Source: Adiantum capillus-veneris
Taxonomy: Eukaryota; Streptophyta; Polypodiopsida; Polypodiales; Pteridaceae
Reading direction: 5' to 3'
Assembly: GCA_014529385.2 (NCBI GenBank)
Contig: CM043969.1
Span: 70,840,176 to 70,904,175 of the forward strand
DNA: 64,000 bases
The first letter of the stretch is position 1; the number at the start of each line of letters is the position of its first letter. Shown one piece after another: positions 1 through 9,479 of this stretch. The translations under genes and the position numbers were made by a program. The notes under the pieces are model-generated. The model saw nothing but the letters and a program-made list of their open reading frames with translations. It was not told the DNA's origin and made no database searches.

Positions 1-1380
1 TGCCTTGCTTCCTTATGCCGCCCACAATTTGGCCACAGGGCAGCAACAAATGGCACTTGGTTGCCTTTTTGCTGCCACCTGCCACCTAGTTGCCTCGAGG
101 TATCTCCCCCGATTGCTCTTAAGAAAACCCTCCAAAATTGTAGCAGACATCTCATTTTGTATTCAGTACAAGAGAGAGTTTTTTTAATAAAAAAATCCTC
201 CCTGAAGGATTACAAAAAAGGATGCATATCCTTTAGGGATGCCTTTTTTTCCCTTTTTTGTAATTATTTAAGGAGGCTTAAGGCTTAAAAGGAAAAACTC
301 TCTTTTGCATTCCTATAGAAACAAGTCAAAGGGTCACGATGGCTTTCAAAAACAATAAGAAAGTGATAAAATTGTTACATTGAATTAAATTGGTATCAGT
401 GTTTGGGAAAGGATTGCCTCAGCTTAGTCTTGAGCCGATTGAAAATCGAGACTACCTAGTTGCAAACCATGGTAAACGGAAGAAAAACCGATGAAATATG
501 TGAGAAAGTTGTTTAAAAATTTTACAAATCTCAAAATTTATACTAATATTTTTGGTTTTCTTCTTTGTGAAGAGGAGACTCGACCAACAACCGCTTAATA
601 AAAGAGACTTTCTCGAATGTTAACACTGATTAGAATCAAGCTACAAAATGCAAGAAATGTAAAGCCATGTGAAGTTGTGAAATGAAAGGTGAAAAAAAAA
701 TTTTAATATATGTGTGTATAGAATGCATTAGAATTATGTAAGGCGAAGCTTCACTTTAGAGTTTCAAAACAATAAAATGTAAAAAAAAACACATATTTGT
801 ATTTGTGTGTGTAAAATTTACTAAAATTATGCAAGGTGAAGCTTCACTTTAACATTTTAAACAATAGAATGTAAAAAAAGTAAAGACGTGTAACGATGTA
901 AAATGAAAAGTAAATCTCCATCGTGCACTAAAAACAATGAAAGGCTCCTAACCCAACACAACACAAAGGTTTTCTTTTAAAAAGCCAAAAAGACATCCCT
1001 AAAGACAACACAAAGGTTTTCTTTTAAAAAGCCAAAAAGACATCCCTAAAGGATCTATTCTCTTTTTTGTAATCCTTTAATCCTTCACTGAGGCTTTTTA
1101 AAAAGAAGAAAACTCTTTCATGTAGTGAATACAAAGTGAGTATATTAGCTACGATTTTGGAGGGTTTGTTTAGGTGAAATTGAGGGGAGATACCTTTCGA
1201 GAAGTAAAATTACAATTGGAATGGAAAAGGGTGTAAGGATGCTAGTTGGAAGGGATGTGTAGCATAAAAGTCGTGATGATGAGTAGGTTGATGCGCTCGG
1301 TGGGGGCTTGAGACAAGCAGGTGGCGGGTGGGAGCGAAAGGGAAACCAGGCGCCATTTGCTACTGCGTGGATCTGCGCCA
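1..1380. repeat. Imperfect foldback inverted repeat with AT-rich core
   Basis: The segment at about 35-245 pairs with the reverse complement of about 1040-1370. Matching blocks include the stretches around 93-241 and 1041-1192 (for example CCTCCAAAAT...GTAGC) and around 40-95 against 1309-1365. The right arm has about 110 extra bases (1193-1305). A third, partial copy of the end motif (ACTCTCTTCTTGTAGTGAGTAC) lies at 1418-1440. The core contains two diverged copies of an 85-bp unit (about 712-885, both with GAAGCTTCACTTTA). The short reading frames here are translations of the repeat. It could be a foldback or MITE-like element; no transposase is visible. Confidence 0.6.
958..1051. repeat. 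47-bp perfect tandem duplication
   Basis: The 47 bases at 958-1004 are repeated directly at 1005-1051 without a visible mismatch. The copies sit at the inner edge of the right arm of the foldback repeat. The identity suggests a recent replication-slippage event. Confidence 0.9.
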
Positions 1381-1630
1381 ACGTACATCCTATAGGGAGG
1401 CTTAAATTTTTTTTAAAAAACTCTCTTCTTGTAGTGAGTACAAAATGATTATGTGGTTCATGATTTGGATGCATTTCTTTAGCGAGAATCAACAAAAAAT
1501 CATGTTTGTTTTGAAAAGAAACTTTCTTTGAAGAGTAAAGTAGAAGGGGTGACTTTCTAGGTGTTGCACGATGCATGCGACCAATGAGGAGACATGCGCA
1601 TCGATTTTTATTTTATTTTTTATTTTTTTT

Positions 1631-1647
1631 GGGGGGGGGGGGGGGGG
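1631..1647. repeat. Poly-G run (17 G)
   Basis: Seventeen consecutive G follow a run of T at 1622-1630. Confidence 0.95.
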
Positions 1648-2357
1648 AGGACAAGGGACATGAGACCAGGTAGACAACGATTCCAAGTGGAGGACTGAGA
1701 TGGCGTTGCATCAAGCTTAGTAATATGCACAGCTTGGCATAGGGAACACGCCTCACGGTGCGTCGGGTTGGCTCAAACTAGAGACTTGTTCTATGACCAC
1801 GACATTGTCGATGTACGCATTTACACAAAAAGTTAAGAGGGGAGGATCTATATTTTTGAGCAAGAATCTTGATGCTTTGCGATTTAAAAGAGGAAAATGC
1901 AATGGGGTTGATAAGTGGCGATCCAAGACCAAAACTATGGGGTGGTGGATTGAGAGAAGTTGCCAAGTGTTGTGGCGTGCTAGAACATGGACGTGTGCAG
2001 TGGGAGACAACAACAAAGCCTTTTTTTTTTTAATATGAAAGAGCTCAAACAATCAGCAACAACTAGGCTGTCACGACAACATGGCTCAACCCAACAATTT
2101 CTCTTGTGGTCGACCGTCGATGGCAAATTGTTGTATGCCTTTCAAAGTGGTGAGGCAGCCAACCAGCTTTAATGGGATCTTGAGAGATTTCATGTATTGA
2201 GTAAGTGTATAGAGTTTTCTTTTAGCTATCTCTCTCTCTTTGTACTAATACAAAAGTGAACACACTTTTCTTTTTTAAAGCTCTTCAATGTGTTTTTTTT
2301 AAAAATCCTCCTCAAATGTTGTGCGCATTGGGCACACCCTTTGAGGAATATTTTTTT

Positions 2358-2360
<3 letters not shown>

Positions 2361-2391
<31 letters not shown>
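2361..2391. repeat. (GA)n microsatellite
   Basis: About 15 uninterrupted GA units. Confidence 0.95.
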
Positions 2392-2394
<3 letters not shown>

Positions 2395-2694
2395 GGCTAG
2401 AAAAATACATTTCCCTTAACTAATAAAAATAAGGGCAAAATTGGATTCCAATTCTTAGGTCATAATTTGAAGCTTTTGCCAATAATGACACTAAAAACTT
2501 CCGTAAATTTTTTGGTTTTATTAAAGGCAAGCTCAAAATCTAGCCAAGATTTCATAATTTCAACAATTTAAAATATATTGAACGTGTTTTATTCTTAGAG
2601 TCTCACTTACTTCTTTTCAATCTTTATACACATCAAAGTGTTTAAAAAAAAAGATCCATTCACTTTCGTATTTTAGAATGACTTCTAAGTCCCT

Positions 2695-3029
2695 TGTCAC
2701 ACTAGGACGACTGTCCCACCATCCTTTTGCAAATTTTAGTTAAAGCTACTATCACACTGGACTTGAAAACAAAAGCTGCGTATTTTTCTCAGTGAATGAG
2801 AATAGCCAAAATGGTTAAACCTCCGGCTTAAATGTTGTGTGTTAGGGTTCAATGCCTCTGAAATGAACTCCCACATGCACTTTTTGTAGTTGGCCGCTAC
2901 TTTGAAAACTTGGCCGAGGGTACAAGGCCATCCCTCTAACAAGGGGTGGGTGCCAACTTTTTTCTTTTCATCTACAAATGACTGACTACCACCTTCGCAT
3001 GGCCTTTGTTTCCTTGTCCTAGTGTGACA
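2695..3029. repeat. 14-bp perfect inverted repeat bracketing a SINE-like unit
   Basis: TGTCACACTAGGAC at 2695-2708 is the exact reverse complement of 3016-3029. The 335-bp interval contains the SINE-like sequence. No direct target duplication is visible outside the arms. This could be the ends of a small non-autonomous DNA element that carries the SINE, or coincidence. Confidence 0.5.
2791..2965 (+). mobile_element. tRNA-derived SINE-like element
   Basis: The sequence holds an A-box-like TAGCCAAAATGG at 2803-2814 and a B box GGTTCAATGCC at 2846-2856 that fits the RNA polymerase III consensus GGTTCRANNCC. Their spacing of 43 bases is that of a tRNA-like promoter. About 100 bases of unrelated body follow, ending in a T-rich stretch near 2955-2970. 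This is the plan of plant tRNA-derived SINEs with T-rich tails. The 5' end cannot be folded into a full cloverleaf with confidence, so it is not called a tRNA gene. No clear target-site duplication was found. Confidence 0.6.
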
Positions 3030-3070
3030 TGGACGTAAGAAAAATCGCTCTTCTCATTCAAGATTAATAT

Positions 3071-3073
<3 letters not shown>

Positions 3074-3112
<39 letters not shown>
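3074..3112. repeat. (CT)n microsatellite
   Basis: About 19 uninterrupted CT units. Confidence 0.95.
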
Positions 3113-3114
<2 letters not shown>

Positions 3115-3118
3115 GGGG

Positions 3119-3300
3119 GAGAAGAAGGCTCAACAATTAGGCTTTCAAAAATTTTAAGAGTCTCTCTCTCATGAAGAAGAGGGTTGAACAATTAGGCTTC
3201 CAACAATTTTATGAGCCTCAGAGATGAAGAAAAACCATCTCAAGGAACATTACCCTTTTGTGAATTTTAAAATCAATATCGCTCAACAATTAGGCTTTTG
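3119..3300. repeat. Diverged short tandem repeat
   Basis: The phrase AACAATTAGGCTT recurs near 3132, 3187 and 3284. The first two copies are embedded in similar context (GAAGAAG-G-T...AATTTTA), giving a unit of about 55 bases. Confidence 0.6.
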
Positions 3301-3564
3301 ATACATGGTATTTCTCAAGCCATCATTGTCCTCTTCTCAGTGCCCTCATTACCTACCTCTTTCAATTATAAGAGTTAGATACTATACATATTGTAAAGAT
3401 TCTCTCCCGCTCTTTTTTTTGCCTAACTAATAACCCTCACTCACATGTACGTCGTGTCTAGCTTGTTCAGCATTGCACCTTGGGGCTTGCCCTATGCCTC
3501 TAGTAGCTTCCACCTTAGCACTACTCTATTAGGCTTTGAAGGTGGTTCTTCATATGTTATGGAG

Positions 3565-3588
3565 ACACACACACACACACACACACAC
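3565..3588. repeat. (AC)12 microsatellite
   Basis: Twelve AC units. Confidence 0.95.
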
Positions 3589-3769
3589 AGAATATAGAAG
3601 AAAACTATGGCATGGTCCCTAGGTGGTAGGTCCCACCTTTTCTTCATCCTTGATGTTGAGGATGGTGCTCAAACCGCACGTCATAGGACAACATGGGTCC
3701 ATGCCTTATAAATATTCACTCGGACTTCAAAACTTACTGCAGCTCAGGTTTCAAGCATCCGACTGCTTG

Positions 3770-4075
3770 TTCAGGTACTTAAAGGGGGTCTCCAGGTAGT
3801 CTCAAAGTACCAATGACAGGTTTTTAGTGCATGTTCTACAATGTAGAAGTGTGCAGATTAGGTACTTAAAGTAACATGCATGGAACATATCTCTAAATTA
3901 GTTACTTTAAGTACCATTGTTGTTAGTCTCCCAGCATTCTTCACATGTATCTATCTGCAGATAGGGTACCCTAAACTACCATTTTGGGTGTTTTGAAAGT
4001 TCCCATTTAAAATACCTTCCTGCACATCACATACACCAAGTACCTAGGTTGGTACCTGTATTGTTACTTTCTAGT
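3770..4075. repeat. GGTACTT/AAGTACC-rich repeat, block 1
   Basis: The palindromic core GTAC, mostly as GGTACTT or its complement AAGTACC, occurs repeatedly (near 3774, 3806, 3861, 3913, 3966, 4038 and 4051). The same vocabulary reappears at 6990-7928 in an intron of the neighbouring gene remnant. No coding potential was seen. Confidence 0.6.
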
Positions 4076-4419
4076 GCTAGAATGCTACAACACATGATTG
4101 CAATGACAAGAGGCCTCTAATGACTACACAACATGGCCTCAAAAACACTTAACTTACATGGCTGGCACCATCCACATAAATTGAGTCCAAAGCACAAAAA
4201 CTAGAGTCCAAAGCATGTTACTGATAAGTTACATGTTAATCACTCAGTATAGAGGCATTGAAAATGTTATCCAAAAAACCATTCCTCAGGGGAAGTAGAC
4301 ATATACATGGGTTAGAAGAGAGCGTTAAGCTGTAATGACAAAACATGGCAATACAAGGGTTTTCTACAAATCTTGGCTTCCTAAAATTACATGAGATTTT
4401 TAAGGATGAGATAGTAGGG

Positions 4420-4903
4420 CTAAAATTTCATTGGCATCAAATGTGGCCCCGTCAAGTATTCTCTGTAACTTGTCGTCTTTCCACCTCGCTTGAGTGTAGC
4501 TTTAACATAGTTGTCCTCCGATGTAGGCTTCACATTGAAGGTGAAAGCTTTGGATGACTGACCTGTAGTATCACGCCACTTGGCAAGAACCTCTTGCAAA
4601 TCCCTGGACAAGAATTCAATACTTCGATCCTCTAGGCCAGGTACAATGATGTAGGAACCAGGCAAATTATAATGGCGTTTATAAAGACTGTTGTTGATCA
4701 ATAGCACATTTCTCGTACCGTATCGCGGAACCAGCTGTAGAAAATCTTGCAGATTCTTCAAAAAGACTGGTTGTCCACCTACCATTTTGAATGTGGCTAC
4801 ATCACATAACTGTTGTCCAGCCCATCCGCTGAAGTAGTCACAAAGACCCCCAAAAGCTGCTTTGATTATTATGTCCACTTTGTTTAGCATTGCTGAACTC
4901 CAG
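4420..4903 (-). pseudogene. C-terminal coding block of the PHD-gene remnant
   Basis: An open frame of about 156 codons ends with TAG at 4420-4422. The protein is of mixed composition, looks globular rather than low-complexity, and has no transmembrane segment or signal peptide. I cannot assign a domain. Upstream it runs directly into the right-hand end, in gene direction, of the MITE at 4905, so the MITE lies either in the exon or at its edge. Composition and position suggest the last exon of the remnant spanning 4.4-9.3 kb, but this linkage is inferred from strand and spacing only. Confidence 0.5.
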
Positions 4904-4904
4904 A

Positions 4905-5240
4905 CATTAGGGCCAATTTGGATGAAATAAGGGCTGTTTAGGGTTTCTCTATTCTTGATCTAAGGGTCAAGGAGGAGCCACATTTCCAAAAGTATGGCAC
5001 TTTTGTACACATGTCAAGATCTCCTTCACTTGCTTTTGGAATATTTTGCACTATTTTAGCTATAACTTTTGCATATGAAATCCAAATTTAGCGCTCAAAT
5101 GGTCCATGGGTGGCGCTTGATGAGCTCTATCCAATGAGTACCCATGTTGAATAGTTTTGGTAAGATCTTCAAGGTCTTTTTTAGGTTGCCCCTTTTTAGA
5201 TCCTTACACAGCCCTTTTTTCATCCAAATTGGCCCTAATG
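4905..5240. mobile_element. MITE with about 33-bp terminal inverted repeats
   Basis: CATTAGGGCCAATTTGGATG at 4905-4924 is the perfect reverse complement of 5221-5240. The pairing continues to about 4937 and 5208 with one mismatch (AAGGGCTGT). Length is 336 bp or slightly less, with no coding capacity. The ends GGGCCAATTTGG flanked by TTA and TAA resemble Tourist-like (PIF/Harbinger) MITEs. The outermost TA on both sides would also fit a Stowaway-type TA duplication. It sits within the minus-strand gene remnant between two coding blocks. Confidence 0.85.
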
Positions 5241-5254
5241 ATGTAAATATTTTC

Positions 5255-5503
5255 TCAACCCACGGGCCAAGCTAAGAACTGTTTTGCATCCTTGGGAACA
5301 AAGAAGTACCTGAAGAACAATAATTCCTGCTCTGTGTGCATGCACAAATTATACGTACGGCAAAAATACTTCAAAGCCTCAGTCAAAGCTGTCATTCTTT
5401 TCGTTGATGAGGTCGAACCTAGCGGTTTCAAGATCAGGTGGCTAAGCATCCTAGTTATCAAGATCTTCAATCCATGAAGTATAGAGGACACCGTTACGAT
5501 CAA
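5255..5503 (-). pseudogene. Coding block of the PHD-gene remnant
   Basis: An open minus-strand frame whose better half (about 5255-5420) encodes a non-repetitive stretch with several aromatic and cysteine residues, ending at a TGA close to the MITE boundary. One base downstream the alternative frame stays open up to the MITE, so a frameshift near 5265 is possible. No domain is recognised. Assigned to the remnant because of strand, position and the absence of any other signal. Confidence 0.4.
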
Positions 5504-5762
5504 ACACTAATGCTGGTCATGAGGGGAATCAAATGGTAGCGATGTGATGGTTTTTGGAATATAGGGGGGTGGATTTCTGATAATTATTATTTCTTCGCCA
5601 GGCAATTTGAGAGTCCCCTTTTCTTTTGGTATCTCTGCAAAAGACATGGGTTTTACATACTTCAAGGAGTAGACTAAGCACTTGTTAACCAGAACAAGAG
5701 TGACAATTGCAATAAATTGAGAGATAGAGAAATGGAGGCCAACATAAAATTCTCATTTCTAT

Positions 5763-6191
5763 TCAAAAAGCAAGAATCAAAGATTCTGTCATTACAAGAG
5801 AGTGCAGACACGAAGTGTCTTCAATGTCACGTTTTTTTGCAAACACGAGGCTTTGGGGGGTAGGATATAATACAAGGATGCTGGAGGGGAGTACTTTTTT
5901 TGGGGGACTTCTTTGTAGGATGCGGTGACTTTGAAACTTCCTCGCTTCGATTTTCCATCTCCACCTAAAACCAAAACCCGAGCGACTTACACACTGATGA
6001 GCATGAACATGAGCTATAGAGATAAAAATATCAATGAGGTTGACCCTACAAACTTCCTCTACGTGCTGAGATTCTTTTCTTGAACAAGCCATGAGTAAAA
6101 GAGGTCTCACCATCATTCTCTTCCTCAACCTTGTTACTTTGCTGCTTTGAGCGGTTCGTCTCTGATGCTCACGTATTTTTGGACTGTCCAG
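5763..6191 (-). pseudogene. Ser/Lys-rich coding block after a splice acceptor
   Basis: A TGCAG acceptor-like sequence ends at 6192 on the minus strand. The following frame, in phase with the donor at 6268, is charged and low-complexity (Gln/Ser/Lys/Glu) and contains a TGA that could be a mutated CGA. Other frames stay open longer but are unremarkable. Probably a linker of the remnant protein rather than a folded domain. Confidence 0.35.
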
Positions 6192-6268
6192 CTGCACCAT
6201 AAAGAGACACATGAATAAAAATCATCCAACTATAGGGATCCAAGTCCTAGATAGCCAAAATAGCTTAC

Positions 6269-6508
6269 CATCAGCATGTTTCTTTCGCTTCCTTGACTTC
6301 TTCACCATATCACTAAGGAAGACATGGGAATCTGGATTTGCATCACCATGAACCATGCGTTGCACCGCTTCCACCCCTCTTGCGCTACAGAATCTGACAT
6401 CTTAACATCAGCATCTTCCATTGGTTCAGTTTCCTTTGGTTCTGGTTCACCTATTGTCTGTTGAAGCTGGTAATGTTGCCACATATGGCATATGACTGGA
6501 ACTTGCAA
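6269..6508 (-). pseudogene. Acidic segment with basic nuclear-localisation-like tail
   Basis: The block begins after an acceptor (TGTAG at 6509-6513) and ends at a GTAAGC donor at 6263-6268. It encodes an acidic stretch (EPEPKETEPMEDADVKM). After a frameshift in a G run near 6376, a segment follows that ends in KKSRKRKKH, a classic basic nuclear-localisation-type cluster. Two frames must be combined to read through, which is why it is called broken. Confidence 0.45.
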
Positions 6509-6606
6509 CTACACCACAAAAGTTGTAGCTTGTGTAATAAATTTTTTTTCTTACATTCTTAACAAACTTTATTAATCTCGATAGACATGGAGAATAGAAA
6601 ACCAAC

Positions 6607-6955
6607 CATTATGCATACGCATCGACTTTGCCGATTCTGGAATACTCTGCTTACAGGAAGGGTTGGCACATTCTTTCTCTGACCCAGCCCATCCAACAAA
6701 ACACAAAGCATGGTATGCATCGACACACGCTAGTGTATACACACACACTTCTTCGGAAGCCACAGAACCTAAAACACATGCAACACATGCTCTTGGAATA
6801 GTCACTTTGACCTATTGGCGATTCCCATGCTTGCCAGCTGCTGTTGGTCGTAGCAACATTGAGTCACCTCTCTTCACTTGATCCAGCAAGCTCTCACAAA
6901 ATGTGACTTGAGCATCACATGTAGCTTCTGATGCTGCTAGCTCAATTAGTTCTTT
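6607..6955 (-). pseudogene. Coiled-coil end plus PHD-like zinc module
   Basis: The block starts after a TGCAG acceptor (6956-6960). First comes a Leu/Glu-rich helix (KELIELAASEA), then an in-frame TAG at 6812-6814, then the same frame continues. After the stop, metal ligands are ordered C-x2-C-x10-C-x5-C-x4-H-x2-C-x10-C-x4-C, the Cys4-His-Cys3 order of a PHD finger. The motif CVDAYHALC supplies the fourth to sixth ligands. PHD fingers usually bind histone H3 tails; whether this one could is unknown. Spacing of the last pair (four residues) is wider than the usual two, so a divergent or degenerate PHD is the cautious call. Confidence 0.55.
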
Positions 6956-6989
6956 CTGCACCACACTTGACAAGTAAATATTAGTCCAT

Positions 6990-7928
6990 GTCAAAAAAGT
7001 ACCAAGGATACACTCTAAGTACCTATGAGAGTACAAAGGACAAGCTCAGAGTACCAGTCATAAGAAATTACCAAGCACATATAAAAGGCACTTTGCAACA
7101 AAGGCATATGTACGTTCCCATGGTACAAACACATGCATGGTACTTAGGAAAAAAAAGACATGTACTTTCACAATGTACAAACACATGCATGGTACTTTGG
7201 AAACAGAGCATAGGTACTTTCAAAGTATCGACCTATGAAAGGTACCTTGAAAAATAAAGGCATATATTTTGTCAATGTACCTATGATAGGTACTATAAAC
7301 TCTACCAAGTAATACAACAATATGTACAAAGTGCCTATGTGGTTACTCTTGGTTGTACCTTGAATTTGAACTACCATATAAAAAGCTACCATATTACTTA
7401 GCCTCATAAAGTACCTCTAATCCTAGTCCCATCACTAAAATTTGTGAACCACTGGTCACAATAAACTTGCATTGTTACTTACAGAAAGTACCATGATCTA
7501 CTCAATCTACCTTAGATGTTGGATTTTGAGAGGTTCTACCTATTTGCAACCATTTATAAGCTCTATGCAGTACCAACCATGCCTCATTGGTAACTAAAAA
7601 AAGTACCATGGTGTATAAAATCAAAATCACATGGTGAAATCTGAGAGTTCTGCCTCATTTTTACCATCCTTAGGCTTTGTGAATCACCCATACGGATTCA
7701 TTGGTACTTATATAAAGTACCATGAAATATTTAATCCTTGTTAAATGGTGGAGTTTGTGTAGTTCTATCTACTTGTGCCTTGTTAATTACCAAAAAAACT
7801 CCAATGGGACTTGTGGAAAGTACCATGCAAAACATAATCAAAGTCAGGTGTTGAATCTTGAGAGTTGTACTTGTCAAGTAATATCCCAAAACTCTATGAA
7901 CCACTTAGAAAGTTCACATGGTACTTAC
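6990..7928. repeat. GGTACTT/AAAGTACC repeat array, block 2
   Basis: About twenty GTAC-centred motifs occur here. In 7485-7830 the phrase AAAGTACCATG recurs at 7485, 7600, 7714 and 7817, giving a diverged tandem unit of 103-115 bp. The array lies in the presumed intron between the donor at 7921-7928 and the acceptor at 6956-6960 of the PHD-gene remnant. Confidence 0.65.
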
Positions 7929-8889
7929 ATTGCACTTAAAAACCTAAATGCAAGGTTTAGTTTTACATTGCATACTTCTATACGATCAACGTCGTCTCTA
8001 ATCTTTGAGTTGCTTGCATCAACCCCTAGAGCTATCAATGCACTTGAGAGAGCAATGATCTTTGCATCAATTACCATCAGCTCGGAATCAGATGCACCAC
8101 ATGATCCTCCCTCCATGCTGTCTTTCAGTGTTTGAAGCTCAGTCAATTGCCCTTGAAGCACTTCTTCAACTGAAGATGTTCCCTATATCTTCCACATGCT
8201 CTGACTTTTTTCTTGTAGTTGCACTTGGGTTGCATTTAGTGTGATTTTCACACTCTCCAATGTACTCTTTTTTGCAGCCAACATCTGTTCCACTTCTGCC
8301 ACAATTTGGAGATTAACATAGCTGCAATTCAAAAATGAGTGAGGGCCCAAACTGCAGGAAATAGAAGTTATCCCGCCATGGTCAATGAGAGGCTTTGGAG
8401 TGGATTGTGTGGTTCGAATCACATGCTGACCATTCTCATTGCACTCAGCCCAATTCTTGAGCTTTTTGTCCATCCCACCCGGGAGCTTCTTGCAGTGATC
8501 TAGGACCTGTTCACAAAAAATAGCCCATGCAACCTTCCGCTGACCTGTCGGACTTTGCATGGCAGCTGGGCATCTCTCATATACAAACAAGGTTGAAAAC
8601 TTGTGTGTGATTTCTTTGTTGGTTGGTGTGGCTTGATATACTTTGTGAAACAATAACTTACATTCTTCTCCATATTCAGGCCGCACCATATGCAAGAAGA
8701 TCTTGGCACCCATCTCCCTTTTCTTTGTGAAGACTGCCAGCCAATCCTCATATGTCACATCCTCATCAAACAAATGTTGGTACAGCTTGCCTTCCAAACT
8801 TACCAAACTTAGACCATACTCCTCATGTAGCTCATGTCGGGTAAAGCAGAATCTGGTCTACTTGGGATATTGAGCCTTCCGAGATGCTA
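7929..8889 (-). pseudogene. Main conserved-looking exon with coiled coil
   Basis: The block starts after a CAATAG acceptor (8890-8895) in phase with the donor at 9075-9080 and ends at a consensus GTAAGTAC donor (7921-7928). One frame runs throughout except for TAG at 8858-8860 and 8183-8185. The first about 190 codons look globular (many aromatic and Cys residues). The second part (about 8330-7935) is Leu/Glu/Gln/Lys-rich and likely a coiled coil. Both stops are TAG and both flanks keep the same frame. This is what single C-to-T changes at CAG glutamine codons would produce. Family unknown. Confidence 0.55.
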
Positions 8890-9080
8890 CTATTGAGCAC
8901 AAAAATTCAGAGGGAAGGGGATTAGTCAAAACAATTCCACTGCCATGTAAAACTATGCATTCAATGTAATAAAACTAATGAAGTGTGGACATGGGAAAAA
9001 TAGTTGCAAACCTTTAACATCTAATTTTTTAACCAAAAAGTACTAATTTAAGAGATTTATAGAAGGAGATGGGTGATTAC

Positions 9081-9261
9081 CATTGCTCTTATCAGAGGCG
9101 AGTAAGGTGTCCTTTGACGACAAACTTGCACCACTCTTGGGCCGTTTGCTACTGCTGGAATGCAAGCTGGTGGATGACACCTCAACCGGTGATTTGTTTG
9201 GTAAGGTGCACTTTCGTGGTGGTGCCTTCATTCTTTGGTGTCCCAACCAAAAAACTATCAA
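9081..9261 (-). pseudogene. Ser/Lys-rich N-terminal coding block
   Basis: The frame encodes a basic, serine-rich stretch (SSSSKRPKSGASLSSKD) and ends at a GTAATC donor (9075-9080). Splicing to 8889 preserves the frame. The true start is not clear; upstream is a GA microsatellite (9298-9352). Confidence 0.4.
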
Positions 9262-9295
9262 ATCTCATCCAACAATGAATGCAACACCCCTCAAC

Positions 9296-9297
<2 letters not shown>

Positions 9298-9352
<55 letters not shown>
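9298..9352. repeat. (GA)n microsatellite
   Basis: About 27 uninterrupted GA units. Confidence 0.95.
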
Positions 9353-9356
<4 letters not shown>

Positions 9357-9419
9357 ATCCAGCATTTCAATAGTCTAGAGCTGCAAGGATATCTGACCCA
9401 AGAGAGATGAGCAAGCATC

Positions 9420-9423
<4 letters not shown>

Positions 9424-9466
<43 letters not shown>
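9424..9466. repeat. (GA)n microsatellite
   Basis: About 21 uninterrupted GA units, 70 bp from the previous tract. Confidence 0.95.
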
Positions 9467-9469
<3 letters not shown>

Positions 9470-9479
9470 ACCTTGAGGA

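Larger units (their letters stand above)
1381..2690. other. Gene-free AT-rich stretch
   Basis: No reading frame here resembles a known protein. The short frames on both strands around 1750-2050 overlap each other antisense and have no recognisable motif. The stretch contains a poly-G run and a GA microsatellite (listed separately). Confidence 0.6.
4420..9261 (-). pseudogene. Multi-exon gene remnant with PHD-like module, family unknown
   Basis: A set of minus-strand coding blocks reads in one direction from about 9261 to a stop at 4420. In protein order they give a Ser/Lys-rich start, a conserved-looking region, a coiled-coil region, a Cys4-His-Cys3 PHD-like module, an acidic segment with a basic nuclear-localisation-like tail, and a C-terminal block of about 155 residues. 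Junctions carry plausible splice sites, and the first junction keeps the reading frame. In-frame TAG codons at 8858-8860, 8183-8185 and 6812-6814, a frameshift near 6376 and a MITE indicate decay. I do not recognise the family; a chromatin-related or transposon-derived role is possible but not shown. Confidence 0.55.

Noticed and set aside
2791-2870. Possible tRNA gene
   Set aside because: A and B boxes are present, but I could not pair acceptor and anticodon arms convincingly and a SINE-type body follows.
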